Below, piece by piece: positions 7,032 through 16,369 of a stretch of 64,000 nt of DNA. Below the pieces are notes generated by a model. It did not search any database. It was not told the origin of the DNA and saw only the letters and a program-made list of their open reading frames with translations. Within the stretch, counting starts at the first letter, position 1. The number at the start of each line of letters is the position of its first letter. The stretch is from an uncultured Clostridia bacterium (lineage in GTDB: Bacteria > Bacillota > Clostridia > Oscillospirales > Ruminococcaceae). The DNA lies in NCBI GenBank assembly GCA_947627455.1, contig CANQWC010000009.1, positions 1-64,000 of the forward strand, written 5' to 3'. Both the position numbers and the translations under genes were made by a program.

Positions 7032-8756
7032 TCACTCGTTGTCCTGAAGGGCGTCATAGCCCTCCTCGCCCGTTCTGACGCGAACCACGTTCTCAACGTC
7101 ATAGACAAAGATCTTGCCGTCGCCGATATGGCCCGTGTAAAGAACCTTTTTCGCTGTCTCGATGACCGTTCTGACGGGTATTTTCGAGACGACGATATCG
7201 ACCTGAACCTTCGGAAGAAGGTTAGTCTCAACTGGAACGCCGCGGTAATATTCGGGCTTGCCCTTTTGCGCGCCGAAGCCCATAACGTGTGAAACCGTCA
7301 TACCCGTGATGCCGAGTTTTGACATCGCAGTCTTGAGGGCGTCGAAGCGGGCCTCTTTGCAGATAATTTCAATCTTGGTGTATTTATGATCGCCCTCGGC
7401 GAACGAAGGCATCTTTCTGACGGGAACCGCCTCAGCCTCGGGTGTGTCGCCCGTGACAGCGGGAACATCGCCGTAGTCGCCGTAGGAGACGAACTTATCA
7501 ACAGCGGGCATGAAGTCGGGGTATGCAGAGGGGAGGCCGTGCTCGGGAATATCGAGACCCATGAGCTCCTCCTCGGGGGTAACGCGAAGGCCGTGGAACT
7601 TCTTGATGAGCGCGAAGAATATGCACATCATAACCGCTGCATAGGCCGCAACGCTTATAAATCCGAGAAGCTGAAGCCCTAACTGCTTGAAGCTGCCCGT
7701 ATAGAAGAGGCCCGAAAGACCCGCGGGTGCGTCGGGGTTAGCCAAAAGGCCGACCGCGACCGTTCCCCAGATGCCGTTTGCCATGTGAACGCCGACAGCG
7801 CCGACAGGGTCATCGATGTGAAGCTTCATATCAAGGCCCTCAACGACAACGACAACAAGGATACCCGAAACAATTCCGACCACCGCAGCGCCGATCCAGT
7901 CCATCGCGTCGCAGCCCGCCGTGATTCCGACGAGGCCTGCCAGCGAGGCGTTGAGGCACATCGAGACATCGGGCTTGCCGTTCTTGACCCAAGTGTAGAT
8001 CATTGTGGTGCAGGTCGCGACAGAGGGCGCAACCGTTGTGGTGAGGAATATCGAAGCGAGCTCAGAGGGGGTAGTGGCGGCAGCGCCGTTGAAGCCGTAC
8101 CAGCCGAGCCAGAGAATGAAAACTCCGAGAGCGCCGAGGGTGATCGAGTGGCCGGGGATAGCGTTTACCTTGACCACCTTGCCCGCTTTGTCCTTGACAT
8201 ATTTGCCGATTCTCGGGCCGAGGAATATCGCGCCGACGAGTGCGGCGATTCCGCCGACCATGTGTATCGCGCAGGAACCCGCGTAGTCATGGAAGCCGAG
8301 CTGAGCAAGCCAGCCGCCGCCCCAGATCCAGTGAGCCTCGATGGGGTAGACTATCAGCGAGATGACGCCCGAATAGATGCAGTATGCCGAGAACTTTGTT
8401 CTTTCGGCCATCGCGCCAGAAACGATCGTCGCGGTGGTGGCGCAGAACACAAGGTTGAATACGAATGTAGAAGCGCCAGTGAAGCCCTCCTCGGGCGAGG
8501 CGATAAATTCCTTGAAGTGTGTGAAGAGGTCCATGTTCGGCAGGCCGATGAGCCCGAAGAGCGCGTCTTCACCCATCATGAGGCTGTAGCCCAGAATCGA
8601 GAAAACAACCGTTCCGATGCAGAAGTCCATGAGGTTCTTCATAATGATGTTTCCTGCGTTTTTGGCTCTTGTAAAGCCCGTCTCGACCATCGCGAAGCCC
8701 GCCTGCATCCAGAAGACGAGAGCCGCGCCGATAAGGTACCAGAATTCAATTGTCAT
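7032..8756 (-). CDS. amt: Ammonium transporter fused to a C-terminal PII signalling domain
   Basis: The membrane part, about residues 1-410, is an Amt channel with roughly 11 hydrophobic segments and family motifs (FWMQAGFAMVETG, GGIAALVGAIFLGPR, DDPVGAVGVHMANGIWGT). It is followed by a linker and, from about residue 455, a full GlnB/GlnK-type domain: YTKIEIICKEARFDALKTAM, a T-loop region with YYRGVPVETNLLPKV, and TGHIGDGKIFVYDVENVVRVRTGEEG. PII domains read ATP/ADP and 2-oxoglutarate, so a tethered sensor probably gates the channel. The start at 8756 (MTIEFWYLIG) follows an AAGGAAGGGA site. It lies between glnN and asnB on the same strand. No separate glnB is seen in the window. Confidence 0.93.
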   Translation of the reverse strand: MTIEFWYLIGAALVFWMQAGFAMVETGFTRAKNAGNIIMKNLMDFCIGTVVFSILGYSLMMGEDALFGLIGLPNMDLFTHFKEFIASPEEGFTGASTFVFNLVFCATTATIVSGAMAERTKFSAYCIYSGVISLIVYPIEAHWIWGGGWLAQLGFHDYAGSCAIHMVGGIAALVGAIFLGPRIGKYVKDKAGKVVKVNAIPGHSITLGALGVFILWLGWYGFNGAAATTPSELASIFLTTTVAPSVATCTTMIYTWVKNGKPDVSMCLNASLAGLVGITAGCDAMDWIGAAVVGIVSGILVVVVVEGLDMKLHIDDPVGAVGVHMANGIWGTVAVGLLANPDAPAGLSGLFYTGSFKQLGLQLLGFISVAAYAAVMMCIFFALIKKFHGLRVTPEEELMGLDIPEHGLPSAYPDFMPAVDKFVSYGDYGDVPAVTGDTPEAEAVPVRKMPSFAEGDHKYTKIEIICKEARFDALKTAMSKLGITGMTVSHVMGFGAQKGKPEYYRGVPVETNLLPKVQVDIVVSKIPVRTVIETAKKVLYTGHIGDGKIFVYDVENVVRVRTGEEGYDALQDNE

Positions 8757-8886
8757 AAAAATCCCTTCCTTTGCTGATTTTATAAAACTTATAAAACCGT
8801 CCATCGGCGAGCACCGCTTTCTGCTAACACACCGTTGACACGATATTTACTTTTAAAGCTGCTTTTAACTTTTGCCCGGGGGCTTA

Positions 8887-10974
8887 TTATCTTACTCCGA
8901 AGAGAAGCTTGCCGTATGTAGGATATCTCCAGTATTTCTCATCGGTAAGGCTCTCCGCCACGTCTGCTGGGGCTCTTAAGGCGTCCATCGCGGGAATAAT
9001 AACATCGCGAATGAAGTAAGAAGCCTCGGTGACGTCGGAGATCTTTTTATACTCCGCGATCTTTCCGTCTAAGTCATCCGTCGCGCCCTGAATCTTCTCC
9101 AAAAGCTCAGAAAGCTTTGCGATAAGACCCTTTTCATACTTCGCGTCGATGCCGACCTCAAGCTTGTTCTTCGCGGTCTGCGCGAGCGAAGCGACATAGT
9201 CCTCGATGGCGGGCATTATCATTTTATGTGACATATCCACCATTGTGAGAGCCTCGATATTGACCGTCTTGATGTAGTTTTCAAGCATTATCTCGGTTCT
9301 CGATTCGATCTCGGCCTTTGAATAGACCTTGTGGGCGGTGAGCATGTCGACGTTCTTTTTGTCCAAAAGTCTCGGCATCGCGTCGGGGGTAGTCTTGAGG
9401 TTCAGAAGTCCTCTCTTTTCCGCCTCGGCGATCCAGCTGTCGTCATAGCCGTTGCCGTTGAAGATAATTCTCTTGTGATCCTTGATGGTCTTCTTGATGA
9501 CCGCGTGGAGGGTCTTTTCAAAGTCGTCGGTCTTTTCAAGCTCGTCGGCGAACTGCTTGAGAGATTCCGCGACAGCCGAGTTGAGCATGATATTTGCGCA
9601 GGCTATCGAGTTAGACGAGCCGAGCATTCTGAACTCGAACTTGTTGCCCGTAAAGGCGAAAGGCGAGGTGCGGTTGCGGTCGGTGTTATCGCGCTGGAAC
9701 CTCGGCAGAACATGAACGCCCAACTTCATCGTGGTCTTCTCCGCGCCGCCGTAGGGGGTGTCGTTTTCGATGGCGTCCAAAACTGCCTGAAGCTCATCGC
9801 CGAGGAACATCGAGACAACAGCGGGGGGCGCCTCATTCGCGCCGAGCCTATGGTCGTTGCCCGCAGTCGCGACCGCAAGCCTCAGAAGATCCTGATAATC
9901 GTCGACTGCCTTGATGACCGCGACGAGGAAGAGCAGGAACTGAGCGTTCTCATAGGGGGTCTCGCCCGGGGCGAGAAGGTTTACGCCCGTGTCGGTTGCA
10001 ATCGACCAGTTGTTGTGCTTGCCCGAGCCGTTCACGCCCGCGAAAGGCTTTTCATGAAGCAGGCATACAAGCCCGTGCTTTGCGGCGACCTTCTGCATTA
10101 TCTCCATCGTGAGCTGGTTGTGGTCGGTCGCGATGTTTGTAGTGGTATAAATCGGCGCGAGCTCATGCTGAGCGGGGGCAACCTCGTTGTGCTCGGTCTT
10201 TGCGAGGATTCCGAGCTTCCAGAGCTCCTCGTTGAGGTCTTCCATATATGCCGCTACTCTCGGCTTGATGACGCCGAAGTAGTGGTCGTCAAGCTCTTGG
10301 CCTTTCGGGGGAAGGCAGCCGAAGAGCGTTCTTCCCGTATAGATGAGGTCGGGCCTCTGATCGTAAAGCTCCTTGTCGACAAGGAAGTATTCCTGCTCAG
10401 GGCCGACAGAGGTCTTGACGCACTTTACATCGTCGTTGCCGAAGAGCTTGAGTATTCTCAGCGCCTGCTTGTTGAGGGCCTCCATCGAGCGAAGAAGAGG
10501 GGTTTTCTTGTCGAGGGCCTCGCCGCCGTATGAGCAGAACGCGGTGGGTATGCAAAGGGTCTTGCCCTTGATGAACGCGTAAGAGGTCGGGTCCCATGCG
10601 GTATAGCCTCTCGCCTCAAAGGTTGCGCGAAGGCCGCCCGAGGGGAAGCTTGAAGCGTCGGGCTCGCCCTTGATGAGCTCCTTGCCCGAGAATTCCATCA
10701 GAACCCTGCCGTCGGGCGCGGGCGAGATGAAGCTGTCGTGCTTTTCGGCGGTGATGCCCGTCAGCGGCTGGAACCAGTGGGTGAAGTGAGTTGCGCCCTT
10801 TGATACCGCCCATTCCTTCATCGCCTCGGCGACAGCGTTCGCGACCGAAATATCAAGCCGTGCGCCCTCGTCGATGGTCTTCTTCAAAGATTTGTAGACC
10901 GAAGCCGAAAGGTTTGCCTTCATAACTCTGTCATCAAAGACAAGGCTTCCGAAAATATCCGTTACATTTGCCAT
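8887..10974 (-). CDS. glnN: Glutamine synthetase, type III
   Basis: It makes glutamine from glutamate, ammonia and ATP. At 695 residues it has the length of the GSIII family, much longer than GSI. Visible motifs are the GSIII N-terminus ([11 protein letters not shown]), [20 protein letters not shown] (metal site), [24 protein letters not shown] and LGANEAPPA. The ATG at 10974 has an AAGGAGG site. It is the first gene of the minus-strand ammonium-assimilation run, divergent from the glutamate synthase operon. Its leader holds a terminator-like hairpin overlapped by an ANTAR-type hexaloop hairpin, so attenuation is likely. The window also carries a GSI gene (16370). Confidence 0.95.
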   Translation of the reverse strand: MANVTDIFGSLVFDDRVMKANLSASVYKSLKKTIDEGARLDISVANAVAEAMKEWAVSKGATHFTHWFQPLTGITAEKHDSFISPAPDGRVLMEFSGKELIKGEPDASSFPSGGLRATFEARGYTAWDPTSYAFIKGKTLCIPTAFCSYGGEALDKKTPLLRSMEALNKQALRILKLFGNDDVKCVKTSVGPEQEYFLVDKELYDQRPDLIYTGRTLFGCLPPKGQELDDHYFGVIKPRVAAYMEDLNEELWKLGILAKTEHNEVAPAQHELAPIYTTTNIATDHNQLTMEIMQKVAAKHGLVCLLHEKPFAGVNGSGKHNNWSIATDTGVNLLAPGETPYENAQFLLFLVAVIKAVDDYQDLLRLAVATAGNDHRLGANEAPPAVVSMFLGDELQAVLDAIENDTPYGGAEKTTMKLGVHVLPRFQRDNTDRNRTSPFAFTGNKFEFRMLGSSNSIACANIMLNSAVAESLKQFADELEKTDDFEKTLHAVIKKTIKDHKRIIFNGNGYDDSWIAEAEKRGLLNLKTTPDAMPRLLDKKNVDMLTAHKVYSKAEIESRTEIMLENYIKTVNIEALTMVDMSHKMIMPAIEDYVASLAQTAKNKLEVGIDAKYEKGLIAKLSELLEKIQGATDDLDGKIAEYKKISDVTEASYFIRDVIIPAMDALRAPADVAESLTDEKYWRYPTYGKLLFGVR

Positions 10975-11006
10975 TGTAATTCCTCCTTAATGGTTCAAAA
11001 CAGAGA

Positions 11007-11053
11007 AAAGGCGCCGTTGGGGGAGTTATCCCTCAAAGACGCCTTTGCCTTCA
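11007..11053 (-). promoter_or_regulatory. glnN leader: hexaloop hairpin overlapping an intrinsic terminator
   Basis: Minus-strand RNA. Hairpin P1 (11034-11053) is UGAAGGC-AAAGGC-GUCUUUG: seven pairs including G-U, with a hexaloop that has A at position 1 and G at position 4, the ANTAR-target signature. A second small hairpin lies at 11021-11032 (GGGAUAACUCCC). The competing terminator pairs AAAGGCGUC (11038-11046) with GGCGCCUUU (11007-11015) and is followed by a U-rich run, UUUUCUCUGUUUU. The two structures share bases 11038-11046, so only one can form. Confidence 0.75.
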
Positions 11054-11062
11054 ATGGTTGAC

Positions 11063-11091
11063 ATTGTACTACTGTTTTGCCGATTTGTCAA
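11063..11091 (-). promoter_or_regulatory. glnN promoter
   Basis: On the minus strand: TTGACA (11086-11091), 17-base spacer, TACAAT (11063-11068). Transcription would start near 11056, so the leader hairpin begins almost at the 5' end. Confidence 0.85.
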
Positions 11092-11205
11092 TACCCAAAC
11101 TGCAAATTTTTTAAAAAAATTTTTTTCTTTCGGGATAAAATCCAAATTTTTGCAGGAAGAGGGCTTTAAACTTTCATTTTTCCAAAACTTTTTTGCCGAA
11201 ATCGG

Positions 11206-11234
11206 TTGACAACCGAATTATTATATGCTATACT
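11206..11234 (+). promoter_or_regulatory. Promoter of the glutamate synthase operon
   Basis: TTGACA (11206-11211), 17-base spacer, TATACT (11229-11234). It is divergent from the glnN promoter, with about 115 bases of AT-rich DNA between the two -35 boxes. Confidence 0.85.
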
Positions 11235-11259
11235 TTCGGAAATGATTTTATATTTTTTT

Positions 11260-11322
11260 GTGAGCAAAGGCGTTCACCCGAGGGCAAGGTATGCCCTTTT
11301 GAGGTGCGCCGATTTTTATTTT
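11260..11322 (+). promoter_or_regulatory. glt operon leader: same AAAGGC hexaloop hairpin overlapping a terminator
   Basis: P1 (11260-11277) is GUGAGC-AAAGGC-GUUCAC, six pairs closing the same hexaloop as in the glnN leader. P2 (11281-11297) is AGGGCA-AGGUA-UGCCCU. The competing terminator pairs GGCGUUCACC (11269-11278) with GGUGCGCC (11303-11310) and is followed by GAUUUUUAUUUU. P1 shares the left terminator arm, so stabilising P1 should prevent termination. An ANTAR protein is encoded six genes downstream in the same operon. Confidence 0.75.
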
Positions 11323-11338
11323 GAAAGGATTTGATTTG

Positions 11339-12451
11339 ATGTCGGACTGTCCCAATACCTTATATAAGGAGGGCGCGGTGAGAATACCGTCGGGCTGCGC
11401 GATATCCGCCGCGATGTCAAAAAGCGGGAAGAAATTCACTGGCGAGGGGATAATCAACTCGATGAAGCCGATGCATGACCGCTCGAACGGCCTCGGCGGC
11501 GGCTTTGCGGCCTACGGAATTTACCCCGACTATAAAGATTATTACGCGCTCCATGTCTTTTATGACGACAACGCCTGCCGCGTCGACTGCGAAAAATTCC
11601 TCTTTGAACATTTTGAAATCGTCCGCAGCGAGATAATCCCGACAAGAAAAATGCCCGAGATAACCGACTGCCCGCTGATCTGGCGATATTTCGCCGTTCC
11701 CGAGCACAACCGCCTTGTCGCGTCTCAGCTTGACGCTGACGAATATGTCGCCCGCTGCGTGACAAGGGTCAACGCCGAGCTCAGGGGCTCCTACGTCTTT
11801 TCAAGCGGCAAGAACATGGGCGCGTTCAAGGCTGTCGGCTTCCCCGAGGACGTCGGGCTGTTCTATAAGCTCGACGAGTATGAGGCCTACCTCTGGACAG
11901 CTCACGGAAGATACCCGACAAATACACCGGGCTGGTGGGGCGGCGCTCATCCGTTTGCGCTTCTGAATTATTCCATCGTTCACAACGGTGAAATTTCAAG
12001 CTATGACGCCAACCGCCGCTATATCGAGATGTTCGGCTACCGCTGCACTCTTCAGACCGACACCGAGGTCATCACCTACATCGCCGACTATCTTCTCAGA
12101 AAACAGGGCCTCACCCTTGAGGAGGCGGCCTCGGTCATCGCGGCGCCGTTCTGGTCGACCATCGCGAAAAAACCGCCAGAGGAGGCCGAAAAGCTCAGGT
12201 TCCTGAGAACGGTTTATTCAAGCCTTCTTGTGACGGGCCCGTTCTCGATAATTCTGGGCTTTGAGGGCGGAATGATGGCCCTCAACGACAGGCTTAAGCT
12301 TCGCTCGATGGTCGTCGGCGAAAAGGACGACATGGTTTATGCGGCTTCCGAGGAAGCCGCGATAAGGGTGATGGAGCCGAATCTTGACAGGCTCTATGCT
12401 CCCGCGGGCGGCGAACCCGTTATAGTAAAGGTAAAGGAGGGCGCGTTCTGA
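11339..12451 (+). CDS. Glutamate synthase glutaminase subunit (split, class II amidotransferase)
   Basis: It supplies ammonia from glutamine to the synthase subunit encoded next. Class II glutaminase motifs are RIPSGCAISAAM, with the likely nucleophile Cys at residue 20, so a short propeptide would have to be removed; then GLGGGFAAYGIYP, TAHGRYPTNTPG and SIVHNGEIS. The ATG at 11339 follows an AAAGGA site; a longer in-frame form from the TTG at 11321 is less likely. At 370 residues it corresponds to the N-terminal domain of bacterial GltB, here a separate protein as in archaea and many clostridia. The stop overlaps the next start by one base, indicating an operon. Confidence 0.9.
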   Translation: MSDCPNTLYKEGAVRIPSGCAISAAMSKSGKKFTGEGIINSMKPMHDRSNGLGGGFAAYGIYPDYKDYYALHVFYDDNACRVDCEKFLFEHFEIVRSEIIPTRKMPEITDCPLIWRYFAVPEHNRLVASQLDADEYVARCVTRVNAELRGSYVFSSGKNMGAFKAVGFPEDVGLFYKLDEYEAYLWTAHGRYPTNTPGWWGGAHPFALLNYSIVHNGEISSYDANRRYIEMFGYRCTLQTDTEVITYIADYLLRKQGLTLEEAASVIAAPFWSTIAKKPPEEAEKLRFLRTVYSSLLVTGPFSIILGFEGGMMALNDRLKLRSMVVGEKDDMVYAASEEAAIRVMEPNLDRLYAPAGGEPVIVKVKEGAF

Positions 12452-13956
12452 TGGGAATTGAATACATATATCCCGAGTTTGAGGTCGTAAGAAACGATTC
12501 CCGCTGCATTCGCTGCCGAGTCTGCGAGCGCCAGTGCTCGAACTGCGTTCATAGCTATGACCCCGACAGCGACACGATGCTCAGCGACGAAACCAAGTGC
12601 GTCGACTGCCAGCGCTGCGTAGCGCTTTGCCCGACCCGCGCCCTTAAAATAGTAAAGAGCGACTGCACCTTCCGCCCCAACGCCAACTGGGGGCAGGACA
12701 CCATCAAGGAAATATACAAACAGGCCTCAAGCGGCGGCGTTCTTCTCTCGTCGATGGGCAACCCGAACCCGCTTCCAGTCTATTGGGACAGAATCCTCAT
12801 CAACGCGTCTCAGGTCACAAACCCGTCTATAGACCCTCTTCGCGAGCCGATGGAGACGAAGGTTTTCCTCGGCAAGAAGCCCTCGGAGATGAAGCGCGAC
12901 GAAAGCGGCAGGCTTGTCACAAAGCTTGACCCCCAGCTTGAGCTTTCAATGCCCGTGATGTTTTCCGCGATGAGCTACGGCTCGATAAGCTATAACGCCC
13001 ATGAAAGCCTTGCGCGCGCGGCGACAGAGCTCGGCACGCTTTACAACACTGGCGAGGGCGGCCTTCACGAAGATTTCTACAAATACGGCCCGAACACGAT
13101 AGTACAGGTTGCTTCGGGGCGCTTCGGCGTTCATGAGGGCTACCTCAACGCGGGCGCGGCCATCGAAATAAAAATGGGTCAGGGCGCAAAGCCGGGCATC
13201 GGCGGCCACCTTCCGGGGGCAAAAATCGTCGGCGACGTCTCCCGCACAAGAATGATACCCGAGGGTTCCGACGCGATTTCCCCCGCGCCTCACCACGACA
13301 TTTATTCCATCGAGGACCTTCGCCAGCTTGTCTACTCTCTCAAAGAGGCGACGGAGTATAAAAAGCCGATAATCGTAAAAGTCGCGGCGGTTCACAACAT
13401 CGCGGCGATAGCTTCGGGCATAGCCCGCTCGGGAGCGGATATAATCGCCATCGACGGCTTCAGGGGCGGCACGGGCGCCGCGCCGACGAGGATTCGCGAC
13501 AACGTCGGTATCCCGATAGAGCTTGCGCTTGCTTCGGTCGATAAGCGTCTTCGCGATGAGGGCATTCGCGGCAACGTAAGCCTTGTGGTCGGCGGCTCGA
13601 TTCGTTCCGCTGCCGATGTCGTAAAGTCCGTTGCCCTCGGCGCTGATGCCTGCTACATCGCGACCGCGGCGCTTCTGGCGCTCGGCTGCCACCTATGCAG
13701 AACCTGCCAGAGCGGCAAGTGCAACTGGGGAATCGCTACCCAGCGCCCCGAGTTAGTCAAGCGCCTCAACCCCGATATCGGCTCAGAGAGGCTCATCAAC
13801 CTGATGACCGCTTGGCGTCACGAGATAATGGAACTTATGGGCGGAATGGGCATAAACTCGATAGAATCGCTCAAAGGCAACCGCCTGATGCTCAGAGGCG
13901 TGAACATGACCGAAAAGGAACTGGAGATCCTCGGGATCTCCCATGCGGGTGAATGA
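12451..13956 (+). CDS. Glutamate synthase FMN/synthase subunit with N-terminal ferredoxin domain
   Basis: It reduces 2-oxoglutarate plus channelled ammonia to glutamate. Residues 1-75 carry two 4Fe-4S motifs (CIRCRVCERQCSNC and CVDCQRCVALCP). The FMN barrel follows (MFSAMSYGSIS, TGEGGLHEDFY, QGAKPGIGGHLPG, IDGFRGGTGAAPTRIRDN), then a C-terminal Cys cluster, CHLCRTCQSGKC, for a 3Fe-4S-type centre. At 501 residues it matches archaeal-type GltB2 rather than the 1,500-residue bacterial alpha subunit. Electrons probably come through the neighbouring ferredoxin and FAD protein. Translational overlap with the genes on both sides suggests one complex. Confidence 0.92.
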   Translation: MGIEYIYPEFEVVRNDSRCIRCRVCERQCSNCVHSYDPDSDTMLSDETKCVDCQRCVALCPTRALKIVKSDCTFRPNANWGQDTIKEIYKQASSGGVLLSSMGNPNPLPVYWDRILINASQVTNPSIDPLREPMETKVFLGKKPSEMKRDESGRLVTKLDPQLELSMPVMFSAMSYGSISYNAHESLARAATELGTLYNTGEGGLHEDFYKYGPNTIVQVASGRFGVHEGYLNAGAAIEIKMGQGAKPGIGGHLPGAKIVGDVSRTRMIPEGSDAISPAPHHDIYSIEDLRQLVYSLKEATEYKKPIIVKVAAVHNIAAIASGIARSGADIIAIDGFRGGTGAAPTRIRDNVGIPIELALASVDKRLRDEGIRGNVSLVVGGSIRSAADVVKSVALGADACYIATAALLALGCHLCRTCQSGKCNWGIATQRPELVKRLNPDIGSERLINLMTAWRHEIMELMGGMGINSIESLKGNRLMLRGVNMTEKELEILGISHAGE

Positions 13957-13957
13957 T

Positions 13958-14389
13958 ATGAAAAGAGTATATGTAAACGAAAAATGGTGCCTCGGCTGCC
14001 ACCTCTGCGAATATAACTGCGCGTTCGCCAACTCGGGCGAGAGCGACATGGTAAAGGCTCTTCGCAAGAAGACCATCAGGCCGAATATAGTTGTCGAGGA
14101 GGACGGCGACATCAACTTTGCTGTCTCCTGCCGCCACTGCAAAGACCCTATCTGCATAAAAAGCTGTATATCTGGCGCGCTTTCCCGCGATGAAAGCGGC
14201 GCGGTTACAGTCGATAAAAACAAATGCATCGGCTGCCTGACCTGCGTTCTGGTCTGCCCCTACGGCTGTATCCGCGAGAGCGACGGCGGCGTTGTACAGA
14301 AGTGCGAGCTCTGCCTCAGAAACACCGTCGGCGAGCCTGCCTGCGTAAAGGGCTGCCCGAACCGCGCGATAGTCTTTGAAGAGAGGTGA
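13958..14389 (+). CDS. Multi-cluster 4Fe-4S ferredoxin of the glutamate synthase operon
   Basis: A 143-residue iron-sulfur protein of the DmsB/HycB electron-transfer type. Cys groups visible are WCLGCHLCEYNC, CRHCKDPICIKSC, CIGCLTCVLVCPYGC and CELCLRN...CVKGCP, enough for up to four clusters. It probably carries electrons between the FAD oxidoreductase encoded next and the synthase subunit. The ATG at 13958 has GGGTGA just upstream; an in-frame ATG at 13943 inside the preceding gene is the alternative. It sits in the operon with a one-base gap upstream and 4 bases downstream. Confidence 0.88.
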   Translation: MKRVYVNEKWCLGCHLCEYNCAFANSGESDMVKALRKKTIRPNIVVEEDGDINFAVSCRHCKDPICIKSCISGALSRDESGAVTVDKNKCIGCLTCVLVCPYGCIRESDGGVVQKCELCLRNTVGEPACVKGCPNRAIVFEER

Positions 14390-14393
14390 GAGC

Positions 14394-15626
14394 ATGAAAA
14401 ACTACGTCATAATCGGCAACGGTGCCGCCGCTGTCGGCGCGATAGAGGGTATCCGCTCGGTCGACAGTGAGGGCAGAATAACCGTAATTTCTGCCGAAAA
14501 TCACCACGTCTACTCCCGCCCGCTCATCTCCTATCTTTTAGAGGGCAGAACCGACGAAAAGCGCATGCTCTATCGCCCCGAGGATTTTTATGAGAAAAAC
14601 CGCGCCGAGGTTCTCTTCGGCGAAAAGGCGGCAAAGCTCGACCCCAAGGCCAAGAAGGTAACTCTTGAAAGCGGCAGAGCGCTCAGCTATGATTCTCTCT
14701 GCGTCGCGACGGGCTCGACCCCGTTTGTTCCGCCTATCGACGGTCTTGAATCCGTCAAAAACCGCCACTCTTTCATGACCCTTGACGACGCCGAAGCGCT
14801 CGAGCGCGACCTTGACCCCGAGGCTTCGGTGCTGATAATCGGCGCGGGCCTTATCGGCCTCAAGTGTGCCGAGGGTATCCTCAGCCGCTGCAAGAAGATA
14901 ACCGTCTGCGACCTTGCGCCGCGCGTTCTTTCGAGCATTTTGGACGGCGACTGCGCAGCACTTATGCAGGCTCATCTTGAGGGGCTCGGCATTGAATTTC
15001 TGCTCGGCGACACGGTTGAAAAATTCAGCGGCAAAACCGCCGTCATGAAGAGCGGCAAAGAGGTTTCTTTCGATGTTCTTGTCACCGCTGTCGGCGTTCG
15101 GGCGAACGTTTCGCTCGTCAAAGATGCGGGCGGCGAGGTCGGCAGGGGAATACTTGCGGATTCAAAAATGAAGACCTCTCTTGATGATGTCTATGCCGCG
15201 GGCGACTGCGCCGAAATCACGGATATGACCTCGGGCGAGAAAAAAGTCATGGCGATAATGCCGCTTGCATATATCGGCGGGCACTGCGCAGGGGTGAACA
15301 TGGCGGGCGGCGATGAGAGCCTTGAAAACGCCCTGCCGATGAACTCGATAGGCTTTGCGGGTCTTCACTGCATGACCGCTGGAAGCTATGTTGGCGAATG
15401 CTTTGAAGAAAAAACCGAGCGCGGCATTAAGCGCCTCTACACAAAGGATAACCTGCTCAAAGGCTTTATCATCATCGGCGACGTCGACCGCGCGGGAATT
15501 TACACCTCGCTGATAAGAAACAAGACCCCGCTCGATTCTCTCGACTTTGAGATCTTGAAGAAAAGCCCGTCGCTTGCGCCTTTCGGCAAGGCTTATCGCT
15601 TGGAAAAATTAGGAGGTGAGGTCTGA
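14394..15626 (+). CDS. FAD-dependent pyridine nucleotide oxidoreductase of the glutamate synthase operon
   Basis: A 410-residue two-dinucleotide-fold flavoprotein. The FAD-binding N-terminus is YVIIGNGAAAVGAIEGI; a second nucleotide fold is at about residues 145-155 (VLIIGAGLIGLKCAEG); the closing FAD motif is TSLDDVYAAGDCAE. It resembles the NADH-dependent nitrite reductase/rubredoxin reductase group. In this position it most likely plays the part of the glutamate synthase small subunit, passing electrons from NAD(P)H to the ferredoxin. That role is inferred from the operon. The ATG at 14394 is preceded by GAGAGGTGAGAGC. Confidence 0.85.
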   Translation: MKNYVIIGNGAAAVGAIEGIRSVDSEGRITVISAENHHVYSRPLISYLLEGRTDEKRMLYRPEDFYEKNRAEVLFGEKAAKLDPKAKKVTLESGRALSYDSLCVATGSTPFVPPIDGLESVKNRHSFMTLDDAEALERDLDPEASVLIIGAGLIGLKCAEGILSRCKKITVCDLAPRVLSSILDGDCAALMQAHLEGLGIEFLLGDTVEKFSGKTAVMKSGKEVSFDVLVTAVGVRANVSLVKDAGGEVGRGILADSKMKTSLDDVYAAGDCAEITDMTSGEKKVMAIMPLAYIGGHCAGVNMAGGDESLENALPMNSIGFAGLHCMTAGSYVGECFEEKTERGIKRLYTKDNLLKGFIIIGDVDRAGIYTSLIRNKTPLDSLDFEILKKSPSLAPFGKAYRLEKLGGEV

Positions 15627-16345
15627 TGAAAACAATTGACGCAAAAAACCTTGAATTTTCCGAATTGAATGCTATAATAAGAGAGTCGGGCGATTGTGAA
15701 ATCAAAAATTGCCTCGGGCAGAGGTTTATCGCCGCGGGCATGAGCTATCGCAACCTTAAGATCAGCGGAACCCCGGGGAACGCTCTCGGCGCCTATCTCA
15801 ACGGCGGCGAGATAGAGGTCTTCGGCAACGCTCAGGACGCCGTCGGCGACACGATGAACGCGGGAAAAATTATTATCCACGGCTCGATTGGCGACGCTGC
15901 GGGCTATGCCATGCGCGGTGGTGAAATTTATGTCTGCACCGACGCGGGTTATCGCGCGGGAATACATATGAAAGCCTACAAAGACAAAGTCCCCGTGATG
16001 GTCATCGGCGGAAGAACGGGAAGCTTTCTCGGCGAATATCAGGCGGGCGGAATAATCATCGTCCTCGGCCTCAACACCGACGGCAAGCCGATTGTCGGCA
16101 ACTTCCCCTCGACGGGAATGCACGGCGGAAAGCTCTTTCTGAGGAGCGACTGCAAGGAAATTTCTTTCCCGAAGCAGGTCACTGCCAAGCCCGCCGAGCC
16201 CGAAGATCTTGCCGAGATAGAAAAATATGTGAGCGAATACTGCCGACTTTTCGGCGCTGATTTTAAATCGCTGATGGCGTCCGACTTCACCGTCGTGACC
16301 CCCGACAGCAAGAACCCCTATAAGCAGATGTATGTACAGAACTGA
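15626..16345 (+). CDS. Glutamate synthase C-terminal (GXGXG beta-helix) subunit
   Basis: A 239-residue right-handed beta-helix protein, equivalent to the C-terminal domain of GltB alpha. Repeating G-x-x-G-x-G patterns are visible (GNALGAYLNGGEIEVFG, DAVGDTMNAGKIIIHGS, DAAGYAMRGGEIYVCTD, GSFLGEYQAGGIIIVLG). In the full-length enzyme this domain has a structural role beside the ammonia tunnel. The ATG overlaps the preceding stop (TGATG). With the genes at 11339 and 12451 it completes a three-part glutamate synthase. Confidence 0.9.
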   Translation: MKTIDAKNLEFSELNAIIRESGDCEIKNCLGQRFIAAGMSYRNLKISGTPGNALGAYLNGGEIEVFGNAQDAVGDTMNAGKIIIHGSIGDAAGYAMRGGEIYVCTDAGYRAGIHMKAYKDKVPVMVIGGRTGSFLGEYQAGGIIIVLGLNTDGKPIVGNFPSTGMHGGKLFLRSDCKEISFPKQVTAKPAEPEDLAEIEKYVSEYCRLFGADFKSLMASDFTVVTPDSKNPYKQMYVQN

Positions 16346-16369
16346 ATTTTTTATAAAGGAGAGGGCGAA

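Noticed and set aside
8757-8886. ANTAR-type hairpins before amt (AGCA-G-AAAGCG-G-UGCU and CCG-AUGGA-CGG on the minus strand)
   Set aside because: The first needs a G-G closing mismatch, the second has a five-base loop, and no terminator overlaps them. amt is more likely read through from glnN.
7785-10533. Long open frames on the plus strand (7785-8777 and 9331-10533) opposite amt and glnN
   Set aside because: They lie antisense to well-conserved genes, have charged low-complexity composition typical of shadow frames in GC-rich DNA, and lack ribosome sites.
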